Below are positions 14,518-23,686 of a stretch of 30,276 nt of DNA, one piece after another. The DNA is from Desulfuromusa sp. (lineage in GTDB: Bacteria; Desulfobacterota; Desulfuromonadia; Desulfuromonadales; Geopsychrobacteraceae): assembly GCA_029933365.1 (NCBI GenBank), contig JAOZOH010000018.1, forward strand, positions 1 to 30,276. Reading direction: 5' to 3'. The notes beneath the pieces were generated by a model, which was given only the letters and a program-made list of their open reading frames with translations, made no database searches and had not been told where the DNA came from. The first letter of the stretch is position 1; every line of letters begins with the position of its first letter. Position numbers and translations under genes: made by a program.

Positions 14518-15744
14518 TTAATAGACATGAACCAACTCAGAGGCAGAAACGAAATCAACCGGCTGTTGTTGTAGCCACTCCTGTTCCAAGCGAAAAGCCT
14601 CCAGCGTTTCAGCATGAGGGTGGCAAATAGCAATAACCTCCTGATTTTTCCCCGCAAGATTTACCATTTTATGAATCTGTCGGCGGATATAGGAGATATC
14701 ATCCTTATTATCCAGAAAAATATTTCTTGTCGCAGTTTTCAGCCCCATTTTACGTGCCTCAGTAAATGCAACTGAATCACCAATAGTACGACTGTCAATA
14801 AAGAAAAGGTTCTGCTGCTTCAACTCATTTAACACTATCTGCATCGCTTCTGGTTCTTCAGTATAACGTGATCCCATGTGATTATTACTACCAACAGCAC
14901 CTGGCACCGCAGCCATGTAAGAACGTACCAATTGGCGGGTTTCAGCTTCTGACTGTCCAAGCAACAGTGCGTTTGCTCCCGGATTTGTGCGAGGATAACT
15001 ACGCGGTTGCATCGGTATATGAATCATATATTCGCGCCCTTCCTCCTGCAGTAAAGAGGTAGACGACAATGCCTTGCCGGTGCTCGGCAAAATTGATGGT
15101 GTAATGAGGACGTCCAATTGCAGTAGCTTACGCAGAGTGCTAAGTGAAACCCCCATATCGTCCATAATGACAGCTATTTTACCCTGCTCTGTTTTCGCCA
15201 CAGCTGGGATTTGGTATCTGAGCTCCAAGCGCAGATCACCCTGCCAGAAAAAATGGATAATTCCATTATTTCGACTGACCTTAAGTTGTGCAGGACTATC
15301 GGTTTGTTCAATATGGGTTGTCAATTCAGCCAAAAACGGTGCCGAAGGAAAATCTCCAAAAATCTCTCGCACCTGAACATTCTTTTGATCTGGCAGCTTA
15401 CGCCAACCCATAGAATCTGGACCATTGACAAGCTGATTATCTATCAGATTACGAACATCCAGATAACTGTAAATCTTTCGTTTATGGATCTCGTCAACCG
15501 GCTCTTCATAAACCAATTTTTCATAGCTTTGTACAGTAACGTTTTCAGGAAGCAAGTTTGTTCGCAGATTCACCAAGGTGACCAGGCAAACTCCAACAAA
15601 TCCCAGCAAAAAAATAGAGGCCAGAAATATACGCATATTCTGGCTTAAATTCCGTTTCTTTGCTGCCTTGCGTTTTGTTCGTTTAGCTGGTTTCTTTTGT
15701 TTAGTTGTCATTTTTTTAGTATATCTTTCAACCGCGCGCCACAT
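14518..15744 (-). CDS. Divergent polysaccharide deacetylase, YibQ/DUF610 family
   Basis: A 408-residue protein with a very basic N-terminus (KKPAKRTKRKAAKKRN), a single membrane anchor at about 37-60 and a periplasmic domain. The catalytic-like region runs from about residue 190: KIAVIMDDMG, YMIHIPMQP, GAVGSNNHMGSR, LFFIDSRT, RNIFLDN and AICHPHAETLEA. These are the conserved blocks of the divergent polysaccharide deacetylase family, whose fold resembles NodB deacetylases. E. coli YibQ lies next to envC, and here the gene ends the ftsE-ftsX-envC-ctpA run, so a cell-wall/division role is likely but its substrate is unproven. It starts three bases after the ctpA stop. An alternative start at residue 12 (MTTKQKK) cannot be excluded. 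Confidence 0.85.
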   Translation of the reverse strand: MWRAVERYTKKMTTKQKKPAKRTKRKAAKKRNLSQNMRIFLASIFLLGFVGVCLVTLVNLRTNLLPENVTVQSYEKLVYEEPVDEIHKRKIYSYLDVRNLIDNQLVNGPDSMGWRKLPDQKNVQVREIFGDFPSAPFLAELTTHIEQTDSPAQLKVSRNNGIIHFFWQGDLRLELRYQIPAVAKTEQGKIAVIMDDMGVSLSTLRKLLQLDVLITPSILPSTGKALSSTSLLQEEGREYMIHIPMQPRSYPRTNPGANALLLGQSEAETRQLVRSYMAAVPGAVGSNNHMGSRYTEEPEAMQIVLNELKQQNLFFIDSRTIGDSVAFTEARKMGLKTATRNIFLDNKDDISYIRRQIHKMVNLAGKNQEVIAICHPHAETLEAFRLEQEWLQQQPVDFVSASELVHVY

Positions 15745-15747
15745 TAT

Positions 15748-17052
15748 TCAGGCAGCTTGCTTACTGACCTCAAAAAGAGTGATCGCCTTAAGTAAATCAA
15801 GTGCGCGCAACAATTGATTGTCCCCTTTTTCTTCTTGCGTCAACCCCTGCACCTCACCATTTTCCACTACGGACGGTTTTTCCCCAAAAGATCGAAAATG
15901 ATTCGTCAAATCTTGCTCGCGTAACGATATTCCGGTTTTTTTCTGCGGCACCATTAGTGATTGAAGAGCTACAATATCCGGACTGATACCACGGGCCTGA
16001 ATTGATCGTCCAGAGGGGGTGAAGTAGCGTGCTGTGGTTAACCGCAACCCAGAGTTATCATCCAGAGGGATAATTGTCTGCACTGACCCCTTACCAAAAC
16101 TCTGTTCACCAAGAATAATGGCACGATGATGATCTTGAAGCGCTCCAGCGACAATTTCAGCCGCGCTGGCACTGCCTCCATTGAGCAGAACAATCAGGGG
16201 GTAATCTGGTTCGGTACCAACGGGTTGAGCTGAAAATGTCAATTGCGACTCCACCTCTCGCCCCTCCGTATAAACAATCAACCCATCGTTTAAAAAAAGG
16301 TCAGAAACGGCAACAGCCTGATCCAATAATCCACCAGGATTATTCCGTAAATCAAGAATCACACCGTGCAACTGATCGCCCTTATCGTGCCGCAGCTGCT
16401 GCAGATGTTCTTTAAGATCACTTCCAGTCCGATCCTGAAATTGCGAGACACGAACATAACCAAAATGCTCTTGAAGTAATTTACTTTTGACACTCTGAAT
16501 CTGGATAATATCGCGAACAATAGTAAAATCCCGTAATTTTTCCTCATCGGCGCGATGGATGCTGATCGTAATTACCTCACCTTTGGCACCACGCATCATC
16601 CGCACCGCCTCCATGAAATCAATGTCACGGGTTGGCTTACCATCAATCTTAATAATTTGATCCCCGGCTTGAATTCCAGCGGCGTAAGCAGGTGTATCTT
16701 CAATCGGTGAAACAATAATCAATTCGCCATCCTTGATGGTAATTTCTATCCCTAACCCACCAAATTCACCATGTGTATCGGCCTGCATTTCCTTATACAT
16801 TTCCGGTGTTAAAAAACTGCTATGAGGATCCAAAGTACCCAGCATGCCACTAATTGCCCCATAAATCAGCTTGTGCATATCAACATTTTCGACATAACTG
16901 CTACGGATCAGGGAAAGGACATCGGTGAATATCTCAAGGTTCTTATAATCGTATTCCTCGTTGGCAGAAGCCTCGCGAGGAGAGATGATCGTACTGAAAC
17001 AAAAAATCAGCAAAAGAAAAACACTGACAATCAATCGTTTAAAGATGAACAT
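15748..17052 (-). CDS. ctpA: S41 carboxy-terminal processing protease
   Basis: A 434-residue exported serine protease that trims or degrades periplasmic proteins, including in other bacteria cell-wall hydrolases and lipoproteins. It has a signal peptide at about 1-30 (FKRLIVSVFLLLIFCFSTII). The N-terminal helical segment has LGTLDPHSSFLTPEMY, and the PDZ domain (about 85-165) has GGLGIEITIKDGEL and AAGIQAGDQIIKIDG. The catalytic dyad is S296 in GGSASAAE and K321 in SFGKGSVQ, 25 residues apart as in Tsp and CtpB. RSIQARGISPDI is the usual family motif after the active site. AGAGG precedes the ATG. Between envC and yibQ it probably shares their transcript, which points to a role in septal or envelope remodelling. 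Confidence 0.95.
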   Translation of the reverse strand: MFIFKRLIVSVFLLLIFCFSTIISPREASANEEYDYKNLEIFTDVLSLIRSSYVENVDMHKLIYGAISGMLGTLDPHSSFLTPEMYKEMQADTHGEFGGLGIEITIKDGELIIVSPIEDTPAYAAGIQAGDQIIKIDGKPTRDIDFMEAVRMMRGAKGEVITISIHRADEEKLRDFTIVRDIIQIQSVKSKLLQEHFGYVRVSQFQDRTGSDLKEHLQQLRHDKGDQLHGVILDLRNNPGGLLDQAVAVSDLFLNDGLIVYTEGREVESQLTFSAQPVGTEPDYPLIVLLNGGSASAAEIVAGALQDHHRAIILGEQSFGKGSVQTIIPLDDNSGLRLTTARYFTPSGRSIQARGISPDIVALQSLMVPQKKTGISLREQDLTNHFRSFGEKPSVVENGEVQGLTQEEKGDNQLLRALDLLKAITLFEVSKQAA

Positions 17053-17103
17053 AAAAACCTCTCAATTTGCTGGTCGCACATATTTAAAATTGGCAGAATA
17101 AAA

Positions 17104-18249
17104 TTATCGCCGTTTTAACCAGGATAGAGGATTAACAGGAGAACCATTTGAGCGAATCTCAAAATAGACACTGTCACGCCCTGCCAAACCGCTATAGCCA
17201 AGCAGATCACCGGCAGAAACCTGATTGCCTAATTTTTTCTGCATTCGGTCTGTCTGTGCATAAAGGGTATGATAACCTCCCGGATGACTGATTATAAACA
17301 GGTTTCCGTACCCCTTAAAATAATCAGCAAAAACGATCTTCCCGGCAGCAACAGCTTTGATCGGATGACCTGGTGGAGTCGCTATTTCGATACCATTACT
17401 TTCATAATAGGTTCCCAGCTTATCATCCTTCTGCTGACCAAAGCCAATAACAACCCGACCATTGACTGGCCAGCCAAGCTTTCCCCTACCTACAGCAAAA
17501 TTGCCAGCAACAGGACCAGTAATAGAAACATTTTCTTGTTCCAACCTGTTGATCAACCTTTTCAGCCTTGAGGCATTTTCTTTCAACTGAACCAGTTCGT
17601 GAGCCAGTTTCTTTTTATCCGTCCGAGCCTGTTTCAAGAGGCGCGCTTGTAATCTACGACCTTTCTTAGACACCTGCTGTTGTTGATGTTCAGTCTCAAG
17701 TAATTGGGCTTTCTGCTGTTCAAGAGACTCTAATCCGAGCAGTTGTTGCTTCTGGACTTGGATGGAGCGCTGGTATTCCGCTAACAATTCCTTATCATAC
17801 CGAAGAACTCTAGTTAAATAATGGTACTGTTGCACCATCTCTGTTGGAGAATCCGCAGAAAAAAGTATTTTAAGCGATCCAGTATCTCCTTCTTTATAGA
17901 GAGCAACAAGTCGTTTTTCTAATCGTATACCAACTTTTCTCACTCCGCGGCGACTTTCATCAACGGCCTTCTGTTGCTGATCAATCTTTCCCCGCAACGT
18001 TTTTAGAGCTAGTTTCAACTCATCAACCCGCCGATTAATCTGCTCAATTGTTTTATTAATCAACGCCAGTTCCCGATTGAGATTAAGCTCTGAGCGTTGT
18101 TTATTCTGCAGATCAGTTTCTGCCCGGTCGATTCTAATTTTAATTTTTTCCAGTTGAGAGCGATTACCAGTTAAGTCTGCCAGACAGGGATTAAGAAATA
18201 AAAATAGCAACAGCCAGAAAATGGCAACAGGTAGGGCTCTCATCATCAT
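17104..18249 (-). CDS. envC: EnvC-like murein hydrolase activator (degenerate M23/LytM)
   Basis: A 381-residue periplasmic protein: a signal peptide (MMMRALPVAIFWLLLFLFLN), a long coiled coil (about 28-245, very rich in Q, K, E, L), and a LytM domain in the last ~120 residues. The zinc ligands of active LytM enzymes are replaced: HxGID is NGIEI, and the HLHFEI motif is SVYFEI. It is therefore probably not an endopeptidase but, as with E. coli EnvC, an activator of cell-wall amidases controlled by FtsEX. The start is one of three consecutive ATGs (18249, 18246, 18243) one base after the ftsX stop. No SD is visible, so translation is probably coupled. A frame extending back into ftsX is rejected. 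The coiled coil is expected to contact the FtsX periplasmic loop. Confidence 0.9.
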   Translation of the reverse strand: MMMRALPVAIFWLLLFLFLNPCLADLTGNRSQLEKIKIRIDRAETDLQNKQRSELNLNRELALINKTIEQINRRVDELKLALKTLRGKIDQQQKAVDESRRGVRKVGIRLEKRLVALYKEGDTGSLKILFSADSPTEMVQQYHYLTRVLRYDKELLAEYQRSIQVQKQQLLGLESLEQQKAQLLETEHQQQQVSKKGRRLQARLLKQARTDKKKLAHELVQLKENASRLKRLINRLEQENVSITGPVAGNFAVGRGKLGWPVNGRVVIGFGQQKDDKLGTYYESNGIEIATPPGHPIKAVAAGKIVFADYFKGYGNLFIISHPGGYHTLYAQTDRMQKKLGNQVSAGDLLGYSGLAGRDSVYFEIRSNGSPVNPLSWLKRR

Positions 18250-18250
18250 T

Positions 18251-19147
18251 TTAAATACGGACAAAACGTCGCAGCGACGAGAGGCTCCCGAGAATTCCCA
18301 GAAAAACTCCGGAGAGGACAAGAATGATCTGCTGATTCAGTGTCAAAAAGAGGAGGTCAAAACCGGTGGGGGTCAACCAGAACGACTCAAGGCTGCGTGA
18401 AAGAATAAAAACAAAAGAGAGTGCCAGAAAGGCTAATGATATCACCCCTCCCAACAAACCTTGAATGGCCCCTTCAAGGAGAAATGGAATCTTTATAAAG
18501 CGCATCGTTGCGCCGACCAGAGCCATAATTTCCAGCTCATCACGTCTGGCAAAAAGGGTGAGCTTAATTGTATTTGACACAATAAATAATGCAGCAAACA
18601 ATAAGAATCCTCCCAGAATGATACTGGCAACACGTATCATGCTGGCAAACTTATTGAAACGCTCCAACCACTTTTGACCATAACGAAGGTCATCAATGTC
18701 AAGCTGATTTTCTAACTGTTCAATAGCTGCATTAATCCCCTGTTGATTACGAAATTCTGGATGCAAACCCAGCTCAAAAGAAGCAGGGAGCAAATCCCGA
18801 CTGACCCCTTCTAACAAAGTGGCATCTGCTCCTAAATGTTTCTTGAAACGCTGCATGGCCTCAGCCTGAGATACATAATTGACCGATTCAACTTCTGGAA
18901 TTGTTTTAAGTTTTTTGGCAAGCACAGCAATATTCTGTTGACTGGGAGCTTTTTCTAGATAGGCAATAACTTGAATTTCCTTAGTCCAGCGTAAAGCGAG
19001 TTGCTCTATATTGACAACAACCAGAAAAAACGTGGCCACAGTTGCCAAAGCAATCGCCATTGTTAGGATTGATGCGGTACAAAGTAACGGCCACTGACGC
19101 ATGTTGCGCAGGGCACGCAGTATAAAGTAGCGAATTTTATCCAGCAC
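18251..19147 (-). CDS. ftsX: Cell division ABC-type membrane protein FtsX
   Basis: A 298-residue four-TM protein that passes the ATPase state of FtsE to the periplasmic hydrolase activator. TM1 (about 21-45, SILTMAIALATVATFFLVVV) is followed by a periplasmic loop of ~120 residues containing PEVESVNYVSQAEAMQRFKK. Then come three C-terminal TMs and the conserved cytoplasmic segment LFARRDELEIMALVGATMRF. The only suitable start is GTG at 19147, with GGAG nine bases upstream; an upstream ATG in the gap to ftsE meets a stop. It lies 50 bases after ftsE and one base before envC. Confidence 0.95.
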   Translation of the reverse strand: MLDKIRYFILRALRNMRQWPLLCTASILTMAIALATVATFFLVVVNIEQLALRWTKEIQVIAYLEKAPSQQNIAVLAKKLKTIPEVESVNYVSQAEAMQRFKKHLGADATLLEGVSRDLLPASFELGLHPEFRNQQGINAAIEQLENQLDIDDLRYGQKWLERFNKFASMIRVASIILGGFLLFAALFIVSNTIKLTLFARRDELEIMALVGATMRFIKIPFLLEGAIQGLLGGVISLAFLALSFVFILSRSLESFWLTPTGFDLLFLTLNQQIILVLSGVFLGILGSLSSLRRFVRI

Positions 19148-19197
19148 CGCTGGTGTCTCCAGTTCAACTATCTTAAAATGTTTACCATACTGATTAA

Positions 19198-19872
19198 TTA
19201 CATTTGTGGCGGTTGTTGGTCACCAATCAACCGACCCTGATCCAGAGTCAATACCCGTCGTGGGAAACGCTGATTTAAACTATGATCATGAGTTGCCAAC
19301 AGAACTGTTGTTCCCCGGGCATTCGCTCGTTTAAAGAGATCCATAATTTCAAAAGTGACATCCTGATCTAGATTGCCACTCGGTTCATCGGCCAGTAAAA
19401 TCAGAGGGTCCACAACCAGAGCTCGGGCAATGGCGATACGCTGCTGCTCACCACCCGATAATTCTAACGGTTTGCGTTGCAGGCGATGCTCAAGACCAAC
19501 CTCTTTTATGGCCTGATAGACCTTCTTACTCACCTCATAACGTTTTTTCCCTTGTGCTTCCAAAGCAAAGGCCACATTCTCATAGACCGTCCGACTCTGC
19601 AGCAGCTTGAAATCCTGAAAAACGACCCCAATTTTACGCCGTAAGTAAGGTATCTGGCGGCTATGAATACGAGAAACATTCTGCCGATCAATAAGAATCT
19701 GTCCCCGAGTCGGCTTCTCTGCCGCATATAGCATCCGCAACAAAGTCGTTTTTCCAGCCCCGGAAGCTCCGGTAATATAAAGAAACTCACCCTTGCCAAT
19801 CTGCAGGGTTAAATCTTTAACTGCTGCAACATCGCCGCCGTATTTTTTAGTAACATTATAGAGCTGTATCAT
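19198..19872 (-). CDS. ftsE: Cell division ATP-binding protein FtsE
   Basis: A 224-residue ABC ATPase of the divisome. Walker [10 protein letters not shown] is at 35-43 (K41), the Q-loop is FQDFKLL, the signature LSGGEQQR is near 138, Walker B/D-loop is [13 protein letters not shown], and the switch histidine is in ATHDH. The Q-loop FQDFxLL and the overall length are typical of FtsE. It is first in the minus-strand ftsE-ftsX-envC-ctpA-yibQ run; this order makes the FtsEX-EnvC amidase-activation pathway essentially complete here, apart from the amidases themselves. Confidence 0.96.
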   Translation of the reverse strand: MIQLYNVTKKYGGDVAAVKDLTLQIGKGEFLYITGASGAGKTTLLRMLYAAEKPTRGQILIDRQNVSRIHSRQIPYLRRKIGVVFQDFKLLQSRTVYENVAFALEAQGKKRYEVSKKVYQAIKEVGLEHRLQRKPLELSGGEQQRIAIARALVVDPLILLADEPSGNLDQDVTFEIMDLFKRANARGTTVLLATHDHSLNQRFPRRVLTLDQGRLIGDQQPPQM

Positions 19873-19924
19873 AAATGTTCACTGCTAAGTATTGGGGATC
19901 GTGAGATAGCTAAACAAAAGTTGT

Positions 19925-19955
19925 GTCCCGCAAGACGCAGCGGACGATTTTTTTT
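19925..19955 (+). terminator. Hairpin plus T8 on the plus strand with no upstream gene
   Basis: GTCC-GC (19925-19931, one bulged C) pairs with GCGGAC (19940-19945) over six pairs, followed by GA and eight T. It has the shape of an intrinsic terminator for the plus strand, but both flanking genes (ftsE, pta) run on the minus strand. On the minus strand it is followed only by a weak T tract, so it is at best a poor pta terminator. Confidence 0.4.
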
Positions 19956-19964
19956 GTGCCACTA

Positions 19965-20966
19965 TCAGCCTTGGGCCTGAACCGCAGTGATGGCTGAAAC
20001 ACTGACAATATCATCAATTGAACAACCACGAGACAGATCGTTAACCGGCTTTGCTAATCCCTGAATAATTGGTCCAACAGCTTCAGCTCCAGCAAGGCGC
20101 TCAACCAGTTTATAGCCGATATTTCCAGCATCCAGATCGGGGAAAATAAGGGTATTAGCCTGACCAGCAACACTGGAACCCGGTGCTTTTTTCTCTCCGA
20201 CCTTTGGAATCAGTGCAGCATCAAGCTGCAGTTCACCGTCAACCGCCAAATTTGGAGCCAAGTCTCTGACAATTTTGAGAGCTTGCAGAACTTTGTCACA
20301 ATCACTATGAGCCGCACTTCCTTTGGTCGAAAAACTCAACATTGCCACCCGTGCTTCAACACCGAGAAAACTTTTACAGCTGGCAGCCGTGCTGATAGCA
20401 ATTTCGGCTAATGCCTGGGCGCTAGGGTTAGGATTGACAGCACAATCGGCAAAACAAAGGGTCCCGTTTTCACCGAACTCAGGATTTTTCGTCACCATCA
20501 AAAATACGGAGGAGACCGTCTGCATCCCTGGAGAGGTTCCGATCACTTGAAATGCTGCCCGAAGGACATCCCCTGTCGTATTAAAGGCTCCAGCAACAGC
20601 CCCACCGGCAGCCCCCTTACGCACCATCATGGCCGCAAAATAGAGGTTGTCTTCTGCAGTCAATAAGGCAATTGCATCGTCATAACTCAAACTTTTTTTC
20701 TTGCGCAATTCAACCAGCTCAACAGCGTAATTATCAAGTAACTCAGAGGATTTTGGCTCAACAATGGTGACCTCAGCTAAAGAGACTCCTAGCTCTATCG
20801 CCTTAGCATTCAGGATCTCAGGATTCCCCAGAAGAACAATCTTGGCCAATTTATCAGCCACAATCTGTGCTGCAGCTGCAACCATCCGATCGTCATAGCC
20901 TTCCGGTAAAACCACAGTCTGTAAATTAGCACGAGCCTTTGCTTTAATCTGCGCCACAAGGTGCAT
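19965..20966 (-). CDS. pta: Phosphate acetyltransferase, short form
   Basis: A 333-residue enzyme converting acetyl-CoA and phosphate to acetyl phosphate and CoA, central to acetate use or production in this group. It is the single-domain form, starting with [18 protein letters not shown], continuing through [21 protein letters not shown] and [19 protein letters not shown], to the [22 protein letters not shown] and [12 protein letters not shown] motifs near the end. It lacks the N-terminal P-loop/DRTGG regulatory half of long Pta enzymes, a domain pair that exists as a separate gene at 6659-7753. The ATG has the strong RBS AAAGGAGG. No ackA is adjacent in the window. Confidence 0.96.
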   Translation of the reverse strand: MHLVAQIKAKARANLQTVVLPEGYDDRMVAAAAQIVADKLAKIVLLGNPEILNAKAIELGVSLAEVTIVEPKSSELLDNYAVELVELRKKKSLSYDDAIALLTAEDNLYFAAMMVRKGAAGGAVAGAFNTTGDVLRAAFQVIGTSPGMQTVSSVFLMVTKNPEFGENGTLCFADCAVNPNPSAQALAEIAISTAASCKSFLGVEARVAMLSFSTKGSAAHSDCDKVLQALKIVRDLAPNLAVDGELQLDAALIPKVGEKKAPGSSVAGQANTLIFPDLDAGNIGYKLVERLAGAEAVGPIIQGLAKPVNDLSRGCSIDDIVSVSAITAVQAQG

Positions 20967-20982
20967 TTTTTCCTCCTTTATA

Positions 20983-21004
20983 TTGAAGAGTATCCAGTCT
21001 TCAA
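20983..21004 (-). promoter_or_regulatory. Inverted repeat in the pta upstream region
   Basis: Perfect seven-base arms TTGAAGA (20983-20989) and TCTTCAA (20998-21004) flank an eight-base spacer. The element ends just upstream of the pta ribosome site, so it is either an operator or a leader hairpin of pta. No known motif is recognised. Confidence 0.4.
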
Positions 21005-21093
21005 CAATAATTTATAAAAAGTTCATCCGCTTGCCGATCTCACAACAAACCAAAGAATGATGACATTGCAAAACGACATCATGGTTATACCTA

Positions 21094-22170
21094 ATGGCAA
21101 AACCAAGGGTCAATCCTTTTTCATTTTTCAGCAATCAGGCTGGTCGTAAACCAAGACTCTCGTTATACTCTCTGAATATGAACCTTCTTCACTCCAGCAG
21201 AACAAAACCGCCTAACAGCGATCGAACTCGATTGCTTATTTTCAGCCTACTGTTGTCACTTGGACTCCATCTATTGGTCATTATACTTCTACCTCTTCTG
21301 CCACAACAGGACAAGGAACAATCATGGCAACAACCGACGATTGTTCATCTGGTTGACAAGCCAGTAAGAACAAAGGAGCAGCCTCCTGAAAAACGTAGAG
21401 AGTTTGAGGTGGATCAACAACCACTCACACCACAACCCAAAGTCCCAGTAGAATCATTCCGCAAAGCGGAAAGAGATCAAAAAGTGGATCGGGAGCAAGC
21501 ACCCAAAGGAGAAGATGTTCGCGATCAAACAACCAAACCGGCAATAATCGTGCGACCTAAAAAACAGCAAAGGAAAACACCAAACAGAGCGGAGCAAAAG
21601 CAACTCCAAAAAACCGAAATAAAATCGACTCCAGCTGCTAAAGATAAAATATTTAAAAAAGTAGAGAAAAAAACTGCCCCGGTTATCGTCCAACCGGCAC
21701 AACCTGAATCTAGTCCACCGCCCCTTTCACTGGAACAACTGCGTCCAGACTCAAGTACCCTCGATCAGATTACCAATGGAAGTCCAGCGGATCGAAATCG
21801 AAGCAAAGAACGTAAAGATGTTGAAATGGGTGACACCGTCTGGCTAAATTTACAGCACAACCTGCTCGTTTCATTTTTTCGAAGATTTCATGATCAGATA
21901 GAGCTTGTCTGGAATTACCCAAGTAAAGCAGCAATGAACGGAATTGAGGGAACATTAGAGCTATTGATCATTGTCGATAAGAAAGGGAAACTGGTTGACG
22001 TTGACCTTATTCACAGCAGCGGATCGGACCTTCTTGATTTTGAAGCTATTCAGGCAGTTTACCGAGCCGCTCCATTTGGACCACTGACCAAACATTACCC
22101 CCATGAGGAACTTAAAATCCGTGCCCATTTTCGCTATCAAATTAGCGGAAGATATATTTATGGTCGTTAA
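21094..22170 (+). CDS. TonB-family energy transducer
   Basis: A 358-residue protein expected to couple the proton-motive force to outer-membrane TonB-dependent receptors. There is a single membrane anchor at about 46-70 (LLIFSLLLSLGLHLLVIILL). A long Pro/Lys/Glu/Gln-rich periplasm-spanning linker occupies about 72-240. The TonB C-terminal domain is at about 260-358: VWNYPSKAAMNGIEGTLEL, LLIIVDKKGKLVDVDLIHSS, then FEAIQAVYRAAPFGPL and RAHFRYQISG. The start is uncertain: ATG 21094 and ATG 21178 (MNLLHSS) both lack a good Shine-Dalgarno. The second would give the usual short cytoplasmic tail. No exbBD or receptor is adjacent. It is divergent from pta and convergent with gcvPB. Confidence 0.88.
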   Translation: MAKPRVNPFSFFSNQAGRKPRLSLYSLNMNLLHSSRTKPPNSDRTRLLIFSLLLSLGLHLLVIILLPLLPQQDKEQSWQQPTIVHLVDKPVRTKEQPPEKRREFEVDQQPLTPQPKVPVESFRKAERDQKVDREQAPKGEDVRDQTTKPAIIVRPKKQQRKTPNRAEQKQLQKTEIKSTPAAKDKIFKKVEKKTAPVIVQPAQPESSPPPLSLEQLRPDSSTLDQITNGSPADRNRSKERKDVEMGDTVWLNLQHNLLVSFFRRFHDQIELVWNYPSKAAMNGIEGTLELLIIVDKKGKLVDVDLIHSSGSDLLDFEAIQAVYRAAPFGPLTKHYPHEELKIRAHFRYQISGRYIYGR

Positions 22171-22171
22171 A

Positions 22172-22197
22172 CAAAAAAATACCCGACAGAGCCGGGC
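22172..22197 (-). terminator. Terminator of the glycine cleavage operon
   Basis: On the minus strand CCCGGC, loop TCT, GTCGGG pairs completely using one G-U, then TATTTTTTTG. On the plus strand the same arms contain an A-C mismatch, so the element is designed for the minus strand. Confidence 0.75.
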
Positions 22198-22228
22198 ATA
22201 AATTATATAAATGAAGAACCTATAAACA

Positions 22229-23686
22229 CTATTCTCTTTCCCAACGCAACTTCGGCTTACGTGCCGCAGCAGTTTCATCCAAGCGTTTAACTTTAGCTCG
22301 AACTGGTGCCTGTTTCAGCAGTTCTGGATTAGTTTTTGCTTCTTCGGCAATCGCCAACATAGCATCGCAGAACTCGTCAATAGTTTGTTTACTTTCGGTC
22401 TCAGTTGGCTCAATCATTAAGGCACCATGGACCACCAAAGGGAAATAAATAGTGGGAGGATGATAACCATAATCGATCAGCCGTTTAGCAACATCAAGGG
22501 TGTGACAATCATTTTGTAGCGCCTCCTCAGAAAAAACTACTTCATGCAGAGAGCGTTGTTTGTTTGGCAGATCGTATTCGCCCTCGAGTCGAGCACGAAT
22601 ATAATTAGCATTAAGAACAGCCAGTTCAGATGCCCGCTTCAGCCCCTCACCGCCCATTGATAAAATATAACTGTAAGCACGAACTAAAACACCAAAATGT
22701 CCATAAAATGATTTCAACCGGCCGATCGATTTGGGACAATTATATTCCAACTTAAAACCATCATTATCTTTGATAACGTAGGGGACAGGGAGGAATGGCT
22801 TTAATTTATCAGCAACACCAACCGGCCCAGAACCAGGGCCACCACCACCATGTGGGGTAGAAAAAGTTTTGTGTAAGTTGAAATGCATGACGTCAATGCC
22901 AAGATCACCAGGGCGACTGATCCCCATCATCGCATTCAGATTGGCACCATCGCTATACACCAAACCACCTCGCTCGTGGACCAGATCACAGATCCCACGA
23001 ATATCTTCTTCAAATAAGCCAAGGGTATTGGGGTTTGTCACCATTAAGGCTGCGACATCATCATCCATCACTGCTGCAACCGCTTCTTTGCTCAGAATAC
23101 CATCTGAAGCGACGGTAACAACCTCATAACCACACAGTGTTGCCGAAGCAGGATTCGTCCCGTGAGCTGTATCAGGGATAATAACCTTATGGCGATTTTG
23201 TCCATTAGCTTCTTGCCAGGCACGAATCATCAGCATTCCAGTAAACTCACCCTGAGCACCGGCTGCTGGCTGTAAAGTAATTGCTGGAAACCCTGATATT
23301 TCACCAAGATCACGCTGCAAATTGTACATCAATTCCAAAGCACCCTGATTGAGAGCTTCTGGAGTTTGAGGGTGAATATCGGTAAAGCCAGGCAAACGTG
23401 CCGCCACTTCGTTAATTTTTGGATTATATTTCATGGTACAGCTGCCAAGAGGATAAAAACCACTGTCAACACCATAATTCCAGGTTGACAAACGAGTATA
23501 ATGGCGCACCACATCAACCTCTGAAAGCTCAGGGAAATCAGTTATCTCTTTACGGATTAAATCGTTTTCAGGAGATACCGCTGGTACGTCCAAACCAGCA
23601 ATGCTGTAGCCGATTCGTCCGGGCTGGGATTGCTCAAAGAGCAGGTTCTCATCCAAAACTAAACCTCGACCCTCTGTTCTCATCAT
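22229..23686 (-). CDS. gcvPB: Glycine dehydrogenase (decarboxylating) subunit 2
   Basis: A 485-residue C-terminal half of the two-subunit P-protein. With subunit 1 it decarboxylates glycine and loads the aminomethyl group on the lipoyl arm of GcvH. The PLP lysine is K273 in HFNLHKTFSTPHGGGGPGSG, the hallmark of this subunit. Other blocks are STWNYGVDSGFYPLGSCTMKYN, LQPAAGAQGEFTGMLMIRA and IPDTAHGTNPASA. The ATG (23684-23686) overlaps the TGA stop of gcvPA (ATGATGA), so translation is coupled. It is last gene of the operon, followed by the terminator at 22172-22197. Confidence 0.97.
   Translation of the reverse strand: MMRTEGRGLVLDENLLFEQSQPGRIGYSIAGLDVPAVSPENDLIRKEITDFPELSEVDVVRHYTRLSTWNYGVDSGFYPLGSCTMKYNPKINEVAARLPGFTDIHPQTPEALNQGALELMYNLQRDLGEISGFPAITLQPAAGAQGEFTGMLMIRAWQEANGQNRHKVIIPDTAHGTNPASATLCGYEVVTVASDGILSKEAVAAVMDDDVAALMVTNPNTLGLFEEDIRGICDLVHERGGLVYSDGANLNAMMGISRPGDLGIDVMHFNLHKTFSTPHGGGGPGSGPVGVADKLKPFLPVPYVIKDNDGFKLEYNCPKSIGRLKSFYGHFGVLVRAYSYILSMGGEGLKRASELAVLNANYIRARLEGEYDLPNKQRSLHEVVFSEEALQNDCHTLDVAKRLIDYGYHPPTIYFPLVVHGALMIEPTETESKQTIDEFCDAMLAIAEEAKTNPELLKQAPVRAKVKRLDETAAARKPKLRWERE

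Noticed and set aside
17104..18249. An active M23 endopeptidase
   Set aside because: The zinc-binding His and Asp positions of the LytM domain are replaced, matching the EnvC activator class.
21057..21082. ATGATG/CATCAT dyad just upstream of the tonB-family gene
   Set aside because: The arms are only six bases around a 14-base gap and low in complexity, so chance is likely; it was not listed as a site.
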